The notes under the pieces are model-generated. The model saw only the letters and a list, made by a program, of their open reading frames with translations, was not told the origin of the DNA and did not search any database. From Palsa-360 sp963710315 (lineage in GTDB: Bacteria > Acidobacteriota > Terriglobia > Acidiferrales > UBA7541), in the NCBI GenBank assembly GCA_963710315.1, contig CAVPZW010000002.1, positions 1-64,000 of the forward strand: a stretch of 64,000 nucleotides of DNA, in the 5' to 3' direction. Positions 1 to 7,828 of the stretch are shown piece after piece (positions within the stretch are counted from its first letter, which is position 1; each line of letters begins with the position of its first letter). The position numbers were made by a program, and so were the translations under genes.

Positions 1-2
1 CC

Positions 3-485
3 GAGTCCCAATTCCTGGACATTCGCAAACTGCACCAGATCGGCTGGTGGGTGGCGCTGGTGTTTGTGATTTGCTGCGCGTGGCGTCTGGCTCGGTTTAA
101 CATTCAGGGAATGGCGCCTGGCAGCGGATCGAAATATTTTGTGGGCCTGCCATGCCCGGCTGCGGCTGGGCTGATTGCCGCCACGGTTCACGCGATCAAT
201 ACCCCCATCGAGGACTGGCGCTGGTCGATCGTCTGGATGATCGTGGTCATCGCCGACGCGGCCCTGATGTCCAGCACGGTGCGCTATCGCAGCTTTAAGG
301 ATATTCCCATGGCGGCTCGCCAAAAATCGATCTTCGTCATCGTCATTGGCTTGCTGATCTGGCTGATTGTTTCCTATTCGCAAGTCGTGCTGATGATAAT
401 TGCCTGCACCTTTGTAATGTCGGGCATTGTCCTCCATGTCTTTCGCATGCTTCGCCACAGCCCGGCCTCGAATCCCGCGAACTGA
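3..485 (+). CDS. pssA: CDP-diacylglycerol-serine O-phosphatidyltransferase, C-terminal part
   Basis: Makes phosphatidylserine from CDP-diacylglycerol and serine, the committed step toward phosphatidylethanolamine, in the inner membrane. The frame is open from the left edge, so the start and the CDP-alcohol transferase motif lie outside the window. What remains shows the family's typical ARFN, then YFVGLPCPAAAG, then a second membrane segment ending in a STVRYRSFK motif, followed by two more hydrophobic helices (about residues 95-130 of the visible part). The stop TGA overlaps the ATG of the next gene (TGATG), so the two are translationally coupled. The assignment is confident from these motifs. 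Whether a decarboxylase gene lies upstream cannot be seen. Confidence 0.88.
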   Translation, partial: ESQFLDIRKLHQIGWWVALVFVICCAWRLARFNIQGMAPGSGSKYFVGLPCPAAAGLIAATVHAINTPIEDWRWSIVWMIVVIADAALMSSTVRYRSFKDIPMAARQKSIFVIVIGLLIWLIVSYSQVVLMIIACTFVMSGIVLHVFRMLRHSPASNPAN

Positions 486-1510
486 TGACATCTCCCAAAG
501 AAGCGGTTCGAGTAGCCATCGCCGGGGCGTCGTCGCTGCTCGGTAAGGAATTGAGCCTGTGGCTGGAAGAGTGCAATTTTCCGGCCAGCGATATTCGTCT
601 GGTGGATGAGGAAATTGTCGCGGGAACGCTCACCGAAGCAGGCGGGGAACCAGCGGTTATTGAAACCGTCACGGAAGACAGCTTCGAGCGCGTGCGCTTC
701 GCGTTTTTCACTGGGTCGCCGGAATTTTCAAAACGCCACGCGGAAGAAGCGCGCCGCGCCGGCGCAGTGGTCATCGATCTCAGTGGAGGGCTGGGCGCAG
801 AGGCCAACGCCAAGCTTTGGATTCCCACGCTAGATGCGGTGCTCTCATCGCCAACCGTTAATTTGCCGGCTGGTGAACCGCAAAGCTTGTTCGTAGTTCC
901 TTCTGCTGCATCCGACGCGATCATTTCCATTGCGGCTGCCCTCGCTCCCGCAGGATTGCAAAGCCTTGTTGCGACCGTCTTGCATCCCGTATCGGAGCGC
1001 GGCCCGGAAGCGATCGAAGAAATGGAAAGCCAGGTGGTAAAGCTGCTGTCCTTCCAGCCCGTGTCGCAAGTCATTTTCGACGCGCAAGTTGGGTTTAATA
1101 TGCTTTCCGCCTACGGCCCGGAAAGCAGGATCAAGCTGTCCGACGCCCAGGCAAGGCTTGCCAACGAAACGAGAAGGTATCTTGCGGGGCGCGCTCCTGT
1201 GCCGGCCACCATGCTGATCCAGGCGCCGGTCTTCCACTCGCACGCGTTTGCGGTTTACGCGGACTTCAAGTCCGCTCCCGCGCTTGACGATCTTGCCTCC
1301 CGCCTGCAGGGCGCGGGCCTGAAAGTGGAGCGAGCGAAAGACGAGCCGCCCACAAATGTGAACGTGGTCGCCGAGCCGCGGCCCGTGCTGAGGCAACCGC
1401 AGCGCGATCCCGGCATCGAAACCGGAGTATGGCTGTGGGGCGCGGCGGACAATTTGCGCGTCCCGGCAGTAAGCGCCGTGGCCGTCGCAGAAAAGTTGCT
1501 GGCCTCGTAG
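485..1510 (+). CDS. Aspartate-semialdehyde dehydrogenase-like (Usg-1-type) protein
   Basis: 341 residues with the ASD fold. The N-terminal Rossmann segment reads VAIAGASSLLGKELSLWLEE, and the C-terminal dimerisation part has the usual FHSHAFAVY strand. Active aspartate-semialdehyde dehydrogenases carry a catalytic cysteine in an N-C-S/T motif near residue 135. Here the equivalent stretch reads VVPSAASDAI and has no cysteine, and the downstream substrate-binding segment is altered (LHPVSERG). This matches the Usg-1 class of non-catalytic paralogues, so activity in lysine/threonine synthesis is unlikely. The start ATG overlaps the pssA stop. Its role is unknown. A moonlighting or NADP-binding regulatory role is speculation. 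Confidence 0.75.
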   Translation: MTSPKEAVRVAIAGASSLLGKELSLWLEECNFPASDIRLVDEEIVAGTLTEAGGEPAVIETVTEDSFERVRFAFFTGSPEFSKRHAEEARRAGAVVIDLSGGLGAEANAKLWIPTLDAVLSSPTVNLPAGEPQSLFVVPSAASDAIISIAAALAPAGLQSLVATVLHPVSERGPEAIEEMESQVVKLLSFQPVSQVIFDAQVGFNMLSAYGPESRIKLSDAQARLANETRRYLAGRAPVPATMLIQAPVFHSHAFAVYADFKSAPALDDLASRLQGAGLKVERAKDEPPTNVNVVAEPRPVLRQPQRDPGIETGVWLWGAADNLRVPAVSAVAVAEKLLAS

Positions 1511-1526
1511 CGCGGGTCGCCCTAAA

Positions 1527-1597
1527 GTAGCACAGGCTTCGCCTGTGGATTTTGTCGGCGGCAAAAATTAAATTCCATAGGCTGAAGCCTGTGCTAC
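1527..1597. repeat. REPIN-like palindrome (CACAGGC subfamily)
   Basis: Begins GTAGCACAGGC and ends GCCTGTGCTAC. Each arm folds into its own small hairpin (CACAGGC/GCCTGTG), and the two arms are inverted about an A/T-rich spacer. It lies between the Usg-1-like gene and lptE. It is one of at least nine such paired elements in this window. Confidence 0.85.
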
Positions 1598-1718
1598 TGA
1601 ACCGCATCAAAAGGTTCAATCGCCGATCCAATGAAAGACACAATCACAGCGCGAGCAAAAAAAGGTTCCCAGTTGCGGGGCATGAGTGCCATCGGCCGGT
1701 CGGCGCTGCGTAAAGAAT

Positions 1719-1842
1719 TTAATCTCAAATCTAAAATCTCAAATTTCAAATTTCAAATCTCAAATCTTGAATTTCAAAGCTCAAATTTCAAATTTCGAAT
1801 TTCAAATCTCAAATCTAAAATCTCAAATTTGATATTTGATTT
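1719..1842. repeat. Low-complexity AAATTTCAAATCTC tandem repeat
   Basis: About 120 bases of degenerate repeats built from TCAAAT/CTCAAAT/TTTCAAAT units, strikingly A/T-rich against GC-rich neighbours. It ends exactly where the lptE signal peptide begins and is followed by a CTCTGTGCCTCTGTCTC stretch that forms part of that signal peptide's coding sequence. Confidence 0.8.
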
Positions 1843-2400
1843 TCTGCCTCTGTGCCTCTGTCTCTCCGTGGCCTTATTCCTCTCCGCTTGCGGCTATCAT
1901 GTCGGCGGAACGGCCTCGCGGCTGCCTCCCGGCCTCAAAGTTATCGCGGTGCCTGCGCTTAAGAACCGAGACCATCCGCTATCGCGTCGAGCAGCGCATG
2001 ACCGAAGCCGTGGTTCACGAATTCCTCGCCCGCACGAAGTACCGGATCGTTCGACCGAGGAATCGGCTGATGCGGTGCTGCACGGAGAAATAACGAGCTT
2101 CGAGGCAGCCCCTGCCGTATTCGACACCACCCCGGCACAGCACGAATTCCACCAGCATCCCAGCGTCAACGTCACCACGGCCCGCGCCACCACCATGCTC
2201 GTGTCCGTTCGCCTCAAGGTGTGGCTGGAGGAGCGTGGAACAAAAAAGAGTTCTCTACCGGAACGATAACTACCTCTTCCGCGAGCCTTACGAGATTTCG
2301 ACGAATACGGCAAATTTTTTGACGAGCAGGGCCCGGCGCTGGACCGCATGGCGCGGGATTTCGCGTCCAGTTGGTCGCGGACGTGCTGGAGAATTTCTGA
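1829..2400 (+). CDS. lptE: LPS-assembly lipoprotein LptE, frameshifted
   Basis: LptE plugs the LptD outer-membrane channel that inserts lipopolysaccharide. A hydrophobic signal ends in the lipobox LSAC (Cys codon at 1889), followed by GYHVGG, the hallmark start of mature LptE. The C-terminal part shows VRLKVWLEER, YLFREPYEIS and ALDRMARDFASS in changing frames. At least four single-base indels, several at T or G runs, break the frame (near 1965, 2055, 2250 and 2315-2375), so the reading frame was reassembled by family resemblance. TTG at 1829 is a possible start, because the upstream frame is repeat-derived. The end TGA overlaps the holA ATG (TGATG), the order commonly seen for lptE-holA. Confidence 0.78.
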
Positions 2401-3445
2401 TGGCCAGCGCTCTCGCCGAGAACTTCTGGGCCGCCTGGCGAAGGGGAAGCCCATCCCGGGCATTCTTCTGCTGGGCGGAGAAACGTACTTGCGTGAATTG
2501 TGCCGCCAGAAAATGTCGGATGCCTATGTGCCGGAGGGAGTCCGCGATTGGGGCGTCGCGCGATTTTCCGCTGACGATGACACGTTTCCGCGATTCTCGG
2601 CCAGGCGCAGACATGCCGATGCTTGCGCCGCAGCAGGTGATTTTCGTCAGCGACGTGGAAGCCTGGGAGCGCCTGGGCGACGATTCGCGCGATGCGCTTG
2701 TGAAGCAAATTTCGGCATACCTGGACAATCCTGCGCCGTTTTCCGTTCTGGTGTTTCGAAGCGAACGCGTTGGACCAGCGCATGCGCCTCGCGAAAATGT
2801 TTGCGGAGAAAACGGTAGTCGTCGCCGTCGAGCTTTCGAACGATCCCGCGGAGCGCGCCGCCTGGCCGTGCCACTGGCCTTCGAAATGGCCGGGAATTGG
2901 GAGCGGAGCTGGAGCACGACGCCGCGGAAGAACTCTGCGGAGATTTTGAACGGGGAGCTGGCGGCAATCCGCACGGAAGTGGAAAAACTCTCTGCCTACG
3001 CGGGCGAACGCGAAACGATCACACGCGCCGACGTCGAACTACTGGTCATCTCCCCGCAAAAATATGAAGTCTGGGATCTGGCGGACATGCTGGCCTAGCG
3101 CAAGCCTGCGCTAGCCCTGGAATTTCTGGACAGCCTGTTGCGAGAGGGCGAAGCCGCGCCGGCGTTGCTTGGCGCGCTGGCCTGGATGTACCGAAAGCTT
3201 CTGGAGGCGCAGGAATTGCCGCGCAGGGGCCAACGGATAGCAGGCCGCGGGCCGCCTCAAGATGCGTCCCATGCGGCGGAACTGGCGGTGCGGCGATCGC
3301 AGAAAATTTCCCAGACGCAGCTCACCAGGGGACTTGGCGGCTCTGTACGAAGCGGACAGCCGCCTGAAATTCGGCGGCATCAAGCCAGCGCGCCGTGATG
3401 GAATTTCTGGTAGCCCAGCTGGCCTCGCCGTCTCCCACACGCTGA
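2400..3445 (+). CDS. holA: DNA polymerase III delta subunit, frameshifted
   Basis: Delta opens the beta clamp within the clamp-loader complex. Recognisable parts in order: PGILLLGGETYLREL near the N-terminus (delta's walker-like segment), a QQVIFVSDVEAW strand, LDQRMRLAKMF, then ILNGELAAIRTEVEKLSAYAG with the usual helical collar, and finally FLDSLLREGEAAPALLGALAWMYRKLLEA. Length (about 348 codons) matches the family. Several indels plus one in-frame TAG at 3096 interrupt it. Since delta is essential, errors in the sequence are more likely than a pseudogene. The start overlaps the lptE stop, and rpsT follows convergently. Confidence 0.8.
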
Positions 3446-3474
3446 ACGCAGCCTCAATGTGAATTCGCATTAAA

Positions 3475-3545
3475 GTAGCGCGGGCTTCAGCCTGCGGGGG
3501 TTAGTCCTTGCAAGGTCCAAAACCCGCAGGCTGAAGCCCGCGCTA
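3475..3545. repeat. REPIN-like palindrome (CGCGGGCTTCAGCC subfamily)
   Basis: GTAGCGCGGGCTTCAGCC at the left and its inverted partner ending GCCCGCGCTA at the right, separated by a short linker containing TCCTTGCAAGG. It sits between the convergent holA and rpsT genes and abuts the rpsT terminator. Confidence 0.85.
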
Positions 3546-3576
3546 AAAAAAAACGCCCGGAATTTCATCCGGGCGC
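3545..3576 (-). terminator. Intrinsic terminator of rpsT
   Basis: Read on the minus strand it is GCGCCCGGAT-GAAA-TTCCGGGCG followed by nine T residues, a textbook GC stem and U tract about 30 bases after the rpsT stop. Confidence 0.9.
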
Positions 3577-3604
3577 ATCTATCTAAATTTGTCGAACCTG
3601 CCAG

Positions 3605-3910
3605 TTATGCCTTGGCGGCAGCGCTCAGCCCATTCACCGCAAGGGTCAAGCGCGACTTGTAGCGGTTTCCTGTATTTTCCACCAGCACGCCCTTGCTGAT
3701 CGCGCGATCAATCGCGGACAGCGTGGGTCGAAGCAAAGTCCCCGCGGACGCGGCATCCTTCGCGGCAATCGCCGAACGCAGCTTCTTCATGATGGTTCGC
3801 ACGCGAGTAGTATTCGCGCGGTTAATTTCCGCGCGCTTGGGGGACTGCTTGGCCCGCTTGATTACCGATTTCTTACGCTTCTTTACTTTTGCAGCTGCGC
3901 CTTGCGCCAT
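3605..3910 (-). CDS. rpsT: 30S ribosomal protein S20
   Basis: Binds 16S rRNA early in 30S assembly. 101 residues, very basic, with KKRKKSVIKRAKQS at the N-terminus, then NRANTTRVRTIMKKLRSAI and the C-terminal KGVLVENTGNRYKSRL, all typical of S20. AGGAGAA on the minus strand precedes the ATG. A strong intrinsic terminator follows. It is a monocistronic gene convergent with holA. Confidence 0.95.
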   Translation of the reverse strand: MAQGAAAKVKKRKKSVIKRAKQSPKRAEINRANTTRVRTIMKKLRSAIAAKDAASAGTLLRPTLSAIDRAISKGVLVENTGNRYKSRLTLAVNGLSAAAKA

Positions 3911-4084
3911 TCAATTCTCCTCTTTGCATTGATTGCAATGGAAATACACTAACGGAGCGGCAACACTTTGTCAACGAACCTGCAGCTCAGCGTAACAAGG
4001 CAGAGCCATGGATTCGCGCCCAAAGATGCGCGGTGTGCGCGTTCGTTGTATAGTACCGCGCATCCGAAGAGGTGGGATCCGACG

Positions 4085-5149
4085 ATGGCCTTCAAAAAAA
4101 TTATTTTGACAGGATTACAATTTGCGCTAGCGCTGCTCACTATTAGCTCGGCGGCACCCGGCGCTTCTGCGCAAGCAAAGTGGGAGAAACTTGCGCCATT
4201 TCCCGAGCCGGCCGAAGAAATTCTGGGCGTGGCGGCGGGCGGAAAAATGTATGTCTTCGCCGGACTGATTCCTTTTTGGAAGCCCAAAGGGCTGGTCTAT
4301 GAATACGACCCTTCCTCCAATCACTGGACCAAGAAGAAGCCCATGGCGCTTCCTTCGCATCATGTGGCGTTCACGGAATATCACGGAAAGATTTACGCGT
4401 TCGGCGGATTTGTCTATCCGACTTCCGGTCCCGCTGCGTGGGTGCCCATCAATAACGCATGGGAATACGATCCGGCCGCCGATTCCTGGAAAGCTCTTGC
4501 GCCAATGCCATCCAAGCGTGGTTCGCCTGTCGCGGCTGCCGTGGGTGACAAGATTTACGTGATCGGTGGCGTCAGCATCCTTCCCGGGGCCGCGGAAACA
4601 GCTCTCGGTTTCAATACGCCCCAGGCATCGGTTGGGACGGTTGAGGAATACGATCCTGCCACGAATACTTGGCGCGAGCGAAGCCCCATGCCGACTCCAC
4701 GCAACCATACGACCGCAGCCGCCGTAAATGGAAAAATCTATGTGATTGGCGGAAGGGTTGGCGCGGCGTTTATTGGCCTGGCCTCGGACATCTCCGTTGT
4801 CGAGGAATACGATCCGGCCACCGACAAGTGGAGCGCGCCACGCTCCCGAATGCCTACGGCTCGCAGCGCAATTGCATCCGGCGCCATCAATGGCCGCGTC
4901 TACGTTGCCGGCGGCGAGTTTCAAGATCCGCACATGATGGCGACTTTCCGCGCCGTGGAAGCCTACGACCCGGCAAGCGATTCATGGTCCATCATGCCGT
5001 CCATGCCGGTCAGCAGGCATGGTCTTGCGGCGGGAGTCATCGGCAATCGCCTGATCCTCGTGGGCGGCGATGTGCAATCCTCGGGAACTGGAGTTGAAGT
5101 TTCCGCGAGCGAAGTTGACGCACTGGTCATACCGGGCGGAGACCGTTAA
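4085..5149 (+). CDS. Secreted Kelch-repeat beta-propeller protein
   Basis: 354 residues. The start at 4085 is chosen because AGGTGGG lies 8 bases upstream and a clear signal peptide follows (about residues 1-27, ending ASAQA). An in-frame start at 3968 would bury the signal. The mature protein is made of about six Kelch motifs, each with GG(K/R)(I/M)YV(I/F)GG and YDP(A)(T/S)xxW, predicting a six-bladed propeller exported to the periplasm or cell surface. Such domains bind proteins or glycans. Some bacterial relatives are sialic-acid mutarotases, but nothing here supports that specifically. Stand-alone gene. Confidence 0.85.
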   Translation: MAFKKIILTGLQFALALLTISSAAPGASAQAKWEKLAPFPEPAEEILGVAAGGKMYVFAGLIPFWKPKGLVYEYDPSSNHWTKKKPMALPSHHVAFTEYHGKIYAFGGFVYPTSGPAAWVPINNAWEYDPAADSWKALAPMPSKRGSPVAAAVGDKIYVIGGVSILPGAAETALGFNTPQASVGTVEEYDPATNTWRERSPMPTPRNHTTAAAVNGKIYVIGGRVGAAFIGLASDISVVEEYDPATDKWSAPRSRMPTARSAIASGAINGRVYVAGGEFQDPHMMATFRAVEAYDPASDSWSIMPSMPVSRHGLAAGVIGNRLILVGGDVQSSGTGVEVSASEVDALVIPGGDR

Positions 5150-5195
5150 GCGAGACGCGAAATTTCCCAGGCATCTGAACGCTTGTGCTATCTCA

Positions 5196-5363
5196 ATAGC
5201 ACTTAGTATTCGGAGGGTAGATAATTTATTCTTGGCTATTGCGTTTCACTATATGCACTACAACTTCTGCCGGATTCACAAGGGTTTGCGCGTTATGCTT
5301 GCAATGGAAGCTGGAATCCCCACCTATGTTTGGTCGATCGAAGAAATTGTAGACCTGCTATAG
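5196..5363 (+). pseudogene. Transposase remnant (IS1-like C-terminus)
   Basis: The last 40 codons read FHYMHYNFCRIHKGLRV, then AMEAGIPTYVWSIEEIVDLL. This is the conserved C-terminus of a transposase group usually annotated as IS1-like in soil bacteria (family assignment from memory). Nothing recognisable as the rest of the enzyme precedes it, and the Kelch gene ends just upstream. It is therefore a truncated relic. Confidence 0.7.
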
Positions 5364-5488
5364 AGAAGTGATAATATCGCAGCGTAAATAAATATAAGGA
5401 CCCGACTCCCCGCCGGGCATCTTTGGCACCACTTCTGCACTGAAACTAGTCCAGGAGTGTGGCCCGTGCAATCCGGGAAATCCTAACA

Positions 5489-5872
5489 ATGCCAGATAGA
5501 CCTCAACAGAGCGTACTACCCGAGGGCGAAAGACCAGCTTTCGGGCCTCCGGGTCCAATATCGACCAGCGAAATTCACGCCTTGCACACGGTCGTTGAGA
5601 TACAGAGAACGCTCGGAGGAATGGAATACGCAATTAAGAGCTTGGAGAGTACGAGCAATTCCCATGGAGAAAAGCTTCAGCAAATAGGTCGGCAAACAGA
5701 TAGGACGGAATTCACTCTTTCAATTCTGGAGACCGCCACTTCGCGTCATGTGCAAAAAATACAGCGGTTAGAGAAAGAGGTTTTTGTAGCAGAGGTATTC
5801 GTGGCTGCAGGCGGACTCACGGCTCTTGCTATATACCTCATTCACCGATTAGCCCCGTTCTTTTCAAAATGA
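5489..5872 (+). CDS. Hypothetical coiled-coil protein with C-terminal membrane anchor
   Basis: 127 residues from the ATG. A GTG start 30 bases upstream is also possible. An N-terminal Pro-rich segment is followed by a long heptad-like region (about residues 30-95: QRTLGGMEYAIKSLE and onward) and one hydrophobic helix near the C-terminus (VAAGGLTALAIYLI). It resembles widespread small proteins of unknown function with a coil and a tail anchor. Its lower GC and its position beside a transposase relic suggest acquired DNA. Confidence 0.5.
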   Translation: MPDRPQQSVLPEGERPAFGPPGPISTSEIHALHTVVEIQRTLGGMEYAIKSLESTSNSHGEKLQQIGRQTDRTEFTLSILETATSRHVQKIQRLEKEVFVAEVFVAAGGLTALAIYLIHRLAPFFSK

Positions 5873-6005
5873 GCCACCACTGTCTGGTGCACATCCTTGA
5901 CCCCTTCGCCCCTTTCAAGTACGCTTTCCATTGCCCTCTTAGCAGGGCGGAGGTGTATGCCCCATCGGTTGGCGGCACTCTCAGGCAGGGCCAGCCGAAT
6001 CTTCC

Positions 6006-7014
6006 ATGCGACGCACCGTACAAATTGCAGGCGGGCTGGAGTACCTCTTCGGCACTCTGGACGAAAACCTAAAATTGCTGGAATCCGCGCTGCACATCAG
6101 CACGTATTTGCAGGAGACATCACCTCTCCATCGAGGGCGAGGCCGACCGGTCGAGCGCGCCGTCCGCATCATGACCGAATACAACAATTCGTCCGCGAAG
6201 GCCGCCGCATGAACAATGGCGACGTGAAGGCTATGATCACGCGTGGCGACCGAGGATCCAAGACCACGCTGCGCCAGGTGCTCGAACCCGGTCCGCCGTC
6301 ACGGCCGCGAATGTTCGGCAAGAAAACCGTAACTCCCAAGAGCACCAACCAGCGCCGAATACATGGAGTCATATCGAGCGGTACGACATGGTGTTCGCCG
6401 TCGGTCCGGGCGGCACGGGGAAAACCTATCTGGCCGTGGCGATGGCCGTTTCCGCGCTGCTCACCAAGCAGGTGAATCGCATCATCCTGGCGCGTCCCGC
6501 GGTCGAAGCGGGCGAGCGGCTTGGATTTCTGCCCGGCACGTTGCAGCAAAAGATCGATCCGTACATGCGGCCGCTCTATGACGCAATGTATGACATGCTG
6601 GACGCCGACAAATTGGAGCGATTCCTGGAGAAGGGAATTGTGGAAGTTGCGCCGCTGGCCTTCATGCGCGGCCGCACGCTCAACGATTCCTTCGTCATTC
6701 TGGACGAGGCGCAGAACACCACCAGCGAGCAGATGAAAATGTTTCTCACGCGCCTGGGATTTAACTCCAAGGCCGTAATCACCGGCGACGTCACGCAGAT
6801 TGACCTGCCGCACGGACGACGCTCCGGCTTGGTCGAAGCGCTGGAAGTGGTCGGCAAGATCGAAGGCATCGCCTTCATCAATTTCAACGAGCGCGACGTC
6901 GTGCGCCACAATCTGGTTCAGCAGATCATCAAGGCCTACGAAGAATTCGGAGCAGGCGATTCGCGGCGTTCCCCTACGTCGGCCAACGGCAAGTCCGAAA
7001 CACCAGTTTCGTGA
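6006..7014 (+). CDS. phoH: PhoH-family ATPase (YbeZ), frameshifted N-terminus
   Basis: Predicted RNA-processing ATPase that works with YbeY in ribosome maturation and quality control. The N-terminal domain (TVQIAGGLEYLFGTLDENLKLLE) and EGRRMNNGDVKAMIT are in different frames from the catalytic domain because of indels near 6115-6380. From 6388 onward the frame is intact. Walker A is GPGGTGKTYLA, followed by RPAVEAGERLGFLPG, Walker B VILDEAQNTT, and the sensor ITGDVTQIDLP. ybeY and corC follow in the classic phoH-ybeY-corC order, although a 390-base repeat separates phoH from ybeY. Confidence 0.88.
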
Positions 7015-7402
7015 TTGGTGGCTGGTGACTGGTGATTCGTTCGCAGGGCGGCGGAGACGCAACCAAAGACAATTTCCCTGGCGAATGCAAATGGACTTGG
7101 TTCTCTTCGCCAGTCCCGTTAGGGACGACACATCGTAGCCCACCGTGAAACGGTGGGGACGCAATGGCAAATGATCCGGAGTCCCGGAGGGACGGCACAC
7201 TTGGTTGATCCTGTCGACCCAGTGTGCCGCCCCTCCGGGGCTTGACTCTCGGCCTTCCGTTAACCCACCGTTTCACGGTGGGCTACGATGTGCCGTCCCT
7301 ACGGGACTTCGAGCGAGGCCAAGCGGAGACCGAAGCAACACCAAATTCGATGCACTACGCAGAGAATCTGGGGATTAGTAGTACAGTAGCGTCCGAACAG
7401 CA
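7015..7402. other. Intergenic repeat block between phoH and ybeY
   Basis: No gene. The core (about 7111-7310) is a large inverted repeat. The outer arms are GTCCCGTTAGGGAC and GTCCCTACGGGAC. Inner arms are GTAGCCCACCG-TGAAA-CGGTGGG (from 7135) and its inverse ending CTAC (7286). Central arms are GTCCCGGAGGGAC and GCCCCTCCGGGGC. It is related to the block at 9195-9380. Confidence 0.75.
7135..7286. repeat. REPIN-like palindrome (CCCACCG subfamily), copy 1
   Basis: GTAG plus the hairpin CCCACCG-TGAAA-CGGTGGG on the left, mirrored by CCCACCG-TTTCA-CGGTGGG plus CTAC on the right. It has the same GTAG...CTAC architecture as the CACAGGC elements but a different hairpin. Confidence 0.8.
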
Positions 7403-7828
7403 ATGATCGTAAATCGACAGCGCCGCGTACCCATCTCGATCCGCCCCCTGCAACAATTTCACGAACGCGTTCGCCGTGAACTGGGCTTCGCTCCCGAATC
7501 CGTGGCCATTGAACTCATCAGCGACGTAAGCATGGCGCGCCTCAACGAAACCTATCGCAAGAAGCATGGTCCCACCGATGTGCTTTCCTTTCCCGCGAGT
7601 GGCGTACGGCCTGCCAAGGGTGCCGAGTATGTCGGCGACATCGCCATTTCTCCGGAAACCGCGCGCCGCAACGCGCGCCGCTTCTCGCGCTCCTTGCCCC
7701 TGGAATTGCGAATTCTGATTCTTCACGGCATGATCCATCTCGCAGGGTACGACCATGAAACCGATCACGGTGAAATGGATCGCCTGGAGCGCCGCCTGCG
7801 AAAGCGGCTCGGAGTTGCGGGACGATGA
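7403..7828 (+). CDS. ybeY: Endoribonuclease YbeY
   Basis: Single-strand-specific zinc endoribonuclease for 16S rRNA 3'-end maturation and 70S quality control. 141 residues, the normal size. The metal site HGMIHLAGYDHETDHGEM (HxxxHxxxxxH) is complete, and TDVLSFP sits in the usual place about 50 residues earlier. ATG at 7403. The stop TGA overlaps the corC ATG by four bases (ATGA). Confidence 0.95.
   Translation: MIVNRQRRVPISIRPLQQFHERVRRELGFAPESVAIELISDVSMARLNETYRKKHGPTDVLSFPASGVRPAKGAEYVGDIAISPETARRNARRFSRSLPLELRILILHGMIHLAGYDHETDHGEMDRLERRLRKRLGVAGR

Noticed and set aside
2400..3445. holA as a true pseudogene
   Set aside because: The gene is essential in bacteria, all blocks are conserved and in order, and the indels resemble those in many neighbouring genes, so sequence error is the better explanation.
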